46,393 bases of DNA, taken from contig JAFWIP010000003.1 in NCBI GenBank assembly GCA_017514805.1, positions 1 through 46,393 of the forward strand. The letters are read 5' to 3'. Numbering within the stretch: the stretch's first letter is position 1; each line of letters begins with the position of its first letter. This document shows, piece by piece, positions 42,707-46,393 of this stretch. A model generated the notes under the pieces. That model saw only the letters and a list, made by a program, of their open reading frames with translations. It ran no database searches and was not told where the DNA came from. The stretch is from Candidatus Saccharimonadota bacterium. Its GTDB lineage: Bacteria > Patescibacteriota > Saccharimonadia > Saccharimonadales > Saccharimonadaceae. The position numbers and the translations under genes were made by a program.

Positions 42707-43303
42707 ATGACAAAAGAAGTACGCAAAATCGAGGTCAAAGAGGCGAAGAAAGTTCGCAAATTTGCCATGCCAATCAGCATCAATATTATTATGCTCGCAC
42801 TTGGCATCTGCCTTCTAATTTGGGCAGACAAAGTTACCACTTTAATTTCAATCATTATTGGCGCAATGTTCTTAGTTTGCGCAGCCTATAATTTTATCGC
42901 ATATGCAAGAATCGAAAACCGCTCGGCTTCGGATTCAACCAAGCTCATCAGCGGCATCGCGCTCTCAATCGCCGGCATCTTTCTAATTGCCCAGAGCAGC
43001 TTCCTTAAAGAATTAATCTCCGTCTTTATCGGCGTATTTATCCTTATTGAAAGCATTTTCCGCCTACAAGACGTCCTTGCCAGCAAAAATGTCAATCCAA
43101 ACTACAAAAACGCTTTTTGGCTCGCGCTCATCGGCATCATCTGCGGCGCCCTCTGCGTATTCGGCAAAATCATTATTCCTGACCTAATGCTTCAGGTTCT
43201 CGGCGTAATGCTCATTATCTTCGCATTCACTGATACTACCGGCGGCATCATGGTAAACAAATCCATGAAAACCGTCAAAGCCAAAGTAATTGACGAACAA
43301 TAG
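42707..43303 (+). CDS. DUF308/HdeD-like membrane protein
   Basis: The protein has 198 residues and six hydrophobic helices in a repeated pattern, with Gly/Ala-rich segments like HdeD. A basic N-terminus (KIEVKEAKKVRK) faces the cytoplasm. HdeD is linked to acid resistance in E. coli, but that role cannot be assumed here. TAAAAT (42695-42700) is exactly six bases before the ATG. Confidence 0.7.
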   Translation: MTKEVRKIEVKEAKKVRKFAMPISINIIMLALGICLLIWADKVTTLISIIIGAMFLVCAAYNFIAYARIENRSASDSTKLISGIALSIAGIFLIAQSSFLKELISVFIGVFILIESIFRLQDVLASKNVNPNYKNAFWLALIGIICGALCVFGKIIIPDLMLQVLGVMLIIFAFTDTTGGIMVNKSMKTVKAKVIDEQ

Positions 43304-43306
43304 GAT

Positions 43307-43402
43307 TTAATTTCCGCAGGCGAGCATTTCCTCGCCGTCGTTTTCGGATTCAGCAAGTTCGGAATCCAGCAATTCTAAACTCTTCTTATCGTCATCATCC
43401 AT
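43307..43402 (-). CDS. Hidden 31-residue acidic small protein
   Basis: A short frame MDDDDKKSLELLDSELAE... ends MLACGN and lies in the gap between two genes on the opposite strand to the DUF308 gene. TACAAT (43414-43409, minus) is exactly six bases before the ATG at 43402, the same layout as the leaderless genes here. An in-frame ATG five codons upstream (43417) is an alternative. It is very acidic, with one Cys near the end. Confidence 0.45.
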   Translation of the reverse strand: MDDDDKKSLELLDSELAESENDGEEMLACGN

Positions 43403-43420
43403 GTCTTTATTGTACATGAA

Positions 43421-43450
43421 AAAATGCCGGAGTCTATAGCGCTCCGGCAT
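43421..43450 (-). terminator. Terminator of the 43456-44049 gene
   Basis: ATGCCGGAG, loop, CTCCGGCAT, then TTTTTTC on the minus strand. Confidence 0.9.
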
Positions 43451-43455
43451 TTCAT

Positions 43456-44049
43456 CTAGGTTATTGCGAAAACTTCTTTGCCATCTTTCAAGCCAACGAA
43501 TTCGTCATCAGTGGCGCTAACACCATGTCTTGTTCCTTGTCGTATACCCCAAAACGTGTAGTCTTTTAAATTCATATCGACAAAATGATCAAGATTCCAG
43601 ACAACTATCGAATAACGGTCATGGACAAACGAATATTTATCGTACCCGACCGTCAAAATGTTTTCACAATTAATCGGACGGGACGGACGCGCATGAAAGA
43701 TGATATAAAACGAATTATCACAACTAAGGCTAGAATAAGCATTCAGGTAAACCTTGTCCGTAAGAATCGCGTGCTTGCTCCTAAAAGTCATGCAACCAAT
43801 ATCGAAGCAAGTATCCATATACTTCACCCACTCAGCAAACTCCGCATGCCAATTGAAATCCGTTAAAGGCGCTTCTTTGTAACTATCAGCGCCAAGCAAA
43901 CAGCGCGAGTTTAATTTTATGTCTTTCGAGTAAATAACCTGTTTACCTAAATCATCGAGCGTATACGTTTTTTCGTCGTCGTAGATCGGCATAACAACTT
44001 TGTCTGTTTTCTCAAAACCCAAAAATGACCTAAAGAGCATCTCCTCCAT
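43456..44049 (-). CDS. Orphan cytoplasmic protein
   Basis: The protein has 197 residues. GGGGGT (44066-44061, minus) is eleven bases before the ATG; a second ATG at 44040 is possible. It has five Cys residues (including CLLG, TCFDIGC) and ends with VGLKDGKEVFAIT. No signal peptide or domain is recognised. Promoter and terminator make it a single-gene unit. Confidence 0.6.
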   Translation of the reverse strand: MEEMLFRSFLGFEKTDKVVMPIYDDEKTYTLDDLGKQVIYSKDIKLNSRCLLGADSYKEAPLTDFNWHAEFAEWVKYMDTCFDIGCMTFRSKHAILTDKVYLNAYSSLSCDNSFYIIFHARPSRPINCENILTVGYDKYSFVHDRYSIVVWNLDHFVDMNLKDYTFWGIRQGTRHGVSATDDEFVGLKDGKEVFAIT

Positions 44050-44099
44050 ATTTTAAATTCACCCCCAATTCATAAATATATCAATGAGTAACAGTACTA

Positions 44100-44128
44100 A
44101 ATATACAAGAATTACCTCTGTTTGTCAA
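44100..44128 (-). promoter_or_regulatory. Promoter of the 43456-44049 gene
   Basis: Minus strand TTGACA (44128-44123), 17 bases, TATATT (44105-44100). Confidence 0.75.
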
Positions 44129-44167
44129 TCTGGTCAGTAGCCAATAATTACATGCTAAAATCATGAT

Positions 44168-44548
44168 ATGGACATAAAAAGCTATAAAGCAAAACTCGAT
44201 TCACTGAACTTAGATAAAAGCAAATACTGCATAATTTCGGGCGGAGTAATGCTATTCTACGGACTGAAAGAAACGACCGCCGATATCGATATTCGCGTAA
44301 AACCAGACTATTTTGAAGAAATGAAAAAGAAATTCATTTTCAAAAAATCAAATAAATATCCGAATCTTTATGAGCTCGATCCTCTAATCGAAGTTAAAGT
44401 TCAAGATTTCAACAGTAAAGATATTAGAATGGTCGATGGTTATCCAACTGAATCATTGGAGCTTACATTAAAGTGGATGTTAGAGCACAATCGACCAAAG
44501 GACCAAGAGAAAATAAAAATTATCCAAAATTACATCGAAAGACACTAG
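44168..44548 (+). CDS. Nucleotidyltransferase-fold protein
   Basis: The protein has 126 residues. ISGGVMLFYGLKETTADIDIRV holds the GG helix and the DxD metal pair of the polymerase-beta-like fold, as in AbiEii or MNT-type enzymes. The C-terminal part may supply a third acidic residue (LIEVKVQDF). These proteins can be toxins, antitoxins or tRNA-modifying enzymes; no partner gene with that order is seen, and the next gene is unrelated. TAAAAT (44156-44161) is exactly six bases before the ATG. Confidence 0.8.
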   Translation: MDIKSYKAKLDSLNLDKSKYCIISGGVMLFYGLKETTADIDIRVKPDYFEEMKKKFIFKKSNKYPNLYELDPLIEVKVQDFNSKDIRMVDGYPTESLELTLKWMLEHNRPKDQEKIKIIQNYIERH

Positions 44549-44593
44549 GACTCTTTACTAATCTCATATTTTGTGTCATAGTATATTTATTGT

Positions 44594-44628
44594 AGATTTT
44601 GCCAGCAATATGGCAAAATCTGTTTTAT
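44594..44628 (+). terminator. Terminator or leader attenuator before the 44667 gene
   Basis: AGATTTTGCCA-GCAATA-TGGCAAAATCT is a perfect 11-bp stem followed by G-TTTT. It ends the nucleotidyltransferase transcript. A TATATT box just upstream (about 44582-44587) would place it at the start of a second transcript, so attenuation is possible. Confidence 0.7.
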
Positions 44629-44666
44629 TTGAGGTGGGAGTTCATTAAAAAAATGGAGGTGAGTAT

Positions 44667-45647
44667 ATGAAGGCTAAAATTCTGTTAGAAACAGAAATAT
44701 GCAACAGCTGTCCTTATCATGAGGAGCATCGCATTAGCACCGCTGACGACTTTGAAACCGAATTCGGTATTTATTGCGGCTTAACAAAAGACACGACCGA
44801 TAGCTTCGAACGCTACACTTACAGCGGCAAAGTCAATAAAAGACTGGTTCACTCTTACGAACCCTGCGAATCAGAAAAAGCAAGCGTTCCAGCCTGGTGT
44901 CCGTTCTTGATTAAAGAGTACCAGCGAGTTATCGAGAAATTGACTAATACTCAAATGCGGTACTACATGGCAATCGACAAAAAAGTTATCAATATGGCAT
45001 CCAGTATCATAAATGCACTAGCGAATAATCGATTCAGTGACTTTATATATAGCGGAGCACTCCACAACGGTTCAACCGAACGCGATATTTGTCTGATTAA
45101 AATCGCCCAGTTATACAAAAATCAATACATAAATACGGGCATCGATGGCCTAGGCCTGGGGACAGAAGATACGAGAATAATCGAAGCCGCCGCTAAGATT
45201 CCAACGGACGCAAATTGTGCAGATTTAGTCGCGGCATTTGACCAAGAAAAGAGCAATGCTAAAGACACCCAACGTAAGCCGATCCTCAATTCATCCATGG
45301 CGGTACAGGCGGCAATCTATCTTGCGGACACAATAATTGGACTAATTCCGCAAATTCCGCATCATAGCAATGCGGAGCTAGTATTCGTGGAGCGCGGCGA
45401 GGATAAAAATAACAAACCGCTACCTATCAAGACGATAGAGATTCACTACACTATCGACGGATTAGAAAAAGATTATCATCCAGTCTCATATCGTAGTGTA
45501 GCATCGGGCAACAAGGAAGGTAGAAATATAATACGTCAATATTCTATGATTACAGATTTCTTCGGAATTAAAACAGTAAAATACTTCGTTAACGGAAAAC
45601 AAATTGGCGCTGGTAAAGTTAAAGAAGCGATAGAAGAGAACACATAA
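44667..45647 (+). CDS. Cys-cluster orphan protein
   Basis: The protein has 326 residues, with GGAGGTGAG close upstream of the ATG. The N-terminal part holds CNSCPYHEEH, YCGL, EPCE and WCPF, five Cys plus His, which could bind zinc or an iron-sulfur cluster. The middle is helical with a VAAFDQEKSNAKDTQ stretch. No known family is recognised. The mRNA ends are complementary (44633-44642 with 45652-45661). Confidence 0.6.
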   Translation: MKAKILLETEICNSCPYHEEHRISTADDFETEFGIYCGLTKDTTDSFERYTYSGKVNKRLVHSYEPCESEKASVPAWCPFLIKEYQRVIEKLTNTQMRYYMAIDKKVINMASSIINALANNRFSDFIYSGALHNGSTERDICLIKIAQLYKNQYINTGIDGLGLGTEDTRIIEAAAKIPTDANCADLVAAFDQEKSNAKDTQRKPILNSSMAVQAAIYLADTIIGLIPQIPHHSNAELVFVERGEDKNNKPLPIKTIEIHYTIDGLEKDYHPVSYRSVASGNKEGRNIIRQYSMITDFFGIKTVKYFVNGKQIGAGKVKEAIEENT

Positions 45648-45663
45648 ACTCAACTCCCACCAA

Positions 45664-45695
45664 GCCCCTGCTGTTCAAGGCGGGGGTTTTCTTGT
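45664..45695 (+). terminator. Rho-independent terminator
   Basis: GCCCCTGC, loop TGTTCAAG, GCGGGGG, then TTTTCTTG. Confidence 0.75.
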
Positions 45696-45744
45696 ACGGT
45701 AAAACCGTCATAATGCCAATGATGCACTATGCTAGAATTAAAAT

Positions 45745-46278
45745 ATGAGTAAGCTAGATTCGAAAACGACAAATATTTACCTCGATATTCACTTCAAAGA
45801 AGATGGCCATTATTATCATTTATTAAACTATGAAGTATATCCAGACGATGCCGACTCAGACAGCAATTCAAAACTCCCAGCATACCCAACCCGACTATCA
45901 TTCAATGTCAATAAAGCTTTAGAGACAAACAGCGAAATTGCCGAAGCCGTCGTTGACTACCTAGGCACACTTAGACTATATCTATATTCTTATACTATTA
46001 CCCGCAACTGCACATACGTTTCCTATACACACAAAACGCCTGCCTTTAGTGACAAGTTAACTTATTCGCCCACATATCAAACGTTAGACTTATTTATCGA
46101 AGCCGAAGTTCAAAAGGAAGATGGCATAAATTATGAAAAAGAATTAAACATCAAACTCCATCATCCGATAGACTCAATTACGCTGGAAGATATCGATAAA
46201 CTGAATCTCGAATTCAAAGTGGGCAGTATTAAAATTCCAACAATTCTCCGAGAAGACGAATTGCCAGATGATTATTAA
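45745..46278 (+). CDS. Orphan beta-rich protein
   Basis: The protein has 177 residues, rich in Tyr, Asp and beta strands, with an acidic end (REDELPDDY). No signal peptide or known domain is visible. TAGAAT (45733-45738, extended TGC) is exactly six bases before the ATG and no Shine-Dalgarno site is present, unlike the other orphan genes. Confidence 0.6.
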   Translation: MSKLDSKTTNIYLDIHFKEDGHYYHLLNYEVYPDDADSDSNSKLPAYPTRLSFNVNKALETNSEIAEAVVDYLGTLRLYLYSYTITRNCTYVSYTHKTPAFSDKLTYSPTYQTLDLFIEAEVQKEDGINYEKELNIKLHHPIDSITLEDIDKLNLEFKVGSIKIPTILREDELPDDY

Positions 46279-46290
46279 TAAATGGCAACA

Positions 46291-46318
46291 AAAAGGACTC
46301 CTACGGAGCCTTTTCTTC
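46291..46318 (+). terminator. Rho-independent terminator
   Basis: AAAAGGaCTCC-TAC-GGAGcCTTTT followed by CTTCTTT. Confidence 0.85.
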
Positions 46319-46323
46319 TTTAA

Positions 46324-46393
46324 TGGCTGGGCCTGCAGGATTCGAACCTGCGAATGACGGGACCAAAACCAGTTGCCTTACCACTTGGCGACG
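46324..46393 (-). tRNA. tRNA-Gln (TTG), 5' end cut by the window
   Basis: On the minus strand the sequence ends AGGCCCA-G-CCA, with discriminator G typical of Gln. The T-arm is GCAGG-TTCGAAT-CCTGC, the anticodon loop TTTTGGT gives TTG, and the D-arm is GCC/GGC. Two pairs look non-standard, U29:C41 and G7:A66. The first five or so bases are outside the window. Confidence 0.8.

Noticed and set aside
44168-45647. Toxin-antitoxin pair made of the nucleotidyltransferase and the Cys-cluster gene
   Set aside because: The genes are 118 bases apart with a strong terminator between them and carry different start types, and neither neighbour looks like an antitoxin.
1-46393. Alternative genetic code with TGA as Gly, as in some Patescibacteria
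   Set aside because: Gene ends match family lengths with TAA, TAG and TGA as stops, and Trp residues are encoded by TGG.

Overview
The window looks like a chromosome segment of a Candidatus Saccharibacteria (TM7) or related Patescibacteria genome. This is inference from gene content, not a database match. The evidence is compact AT-rich DNA, the standard code (Trp by TGG, TGA as stop), short gene spacing, housekeeping genes mixed with small orphan genes, and surface genes without complete biosynthetic pathways. No insertion sequence, prophage or CRISPR array was seen.

Layout. 1-118: 3' end of a structured RNA (perhaps 5S rRNA) and its terminator. 158-4647: HNH nuclease, then LCP transferase, fused Wzz/BY-kinase and PHP phosphatase, a cell-surface polymer module. 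4657-6798: small membrane and enzyme genes. 6799-8766: a GH97 glycosidase (minus). 8825-10271: EamA permease and a membrane protein. 10315-13278: VTC-domain, DUF4956 and CotH-like operon. 13719-15285: RlmH, then L10-L7/L12 behind an L10 leader RNA. 17021-23152: aquaporin, two inverted structured elements, dnaX-dnaB, a GT-C type glycosyltransferase, ebfC-recR. 23293-27303: small orphan genes, glyA, tRNA-Phe. 27375-30520: hisS-tdk-tmk-ung. 31189-36618: cutinase-like esterase, ABC exporter, murT-gatD. 36633-40792: CapA-like protein, SleB-like hydrolase, prmC, anchored GH20. 40823-46393: tRNA-Ala, HlyIII, DUF308 protein, orphan genes, a nucleotidyltransferase and a partial tRNA-Gln.

Expression falls into two classes. 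About twenty genes, mostly conserved ones, have a -10 box (TATAAT or TAAAAT) 6-9 bases before the start codon and no Shine-Dalgarno site, which predicts leaderless mRNAs. The small orphan genes mostly have a full TTGACA/TATAAT promoter, a 30-110 base leader, a strong Shine-Dalgarno site and their own terminator.

Surface functions dominate: a polymer ligase with its tyrosine kinase/phosphatase, MurT/GatD amidation of peptidoglycan, a CapA protein, a SleB hydrolase, and two exported hydrolases (cutinase, GH20) each held by a C-terminal membrane segment. For an epibiont these could remodel its own or its host's envelope (inference). The most unusual signals are the paired inverted three-way-junction elements at 17741-18003, a tRNA-Ala whose G19:C56 pair is replaced by A19:U56, and the absence of the usual zinc modules from DnaX, RecR and MurT.
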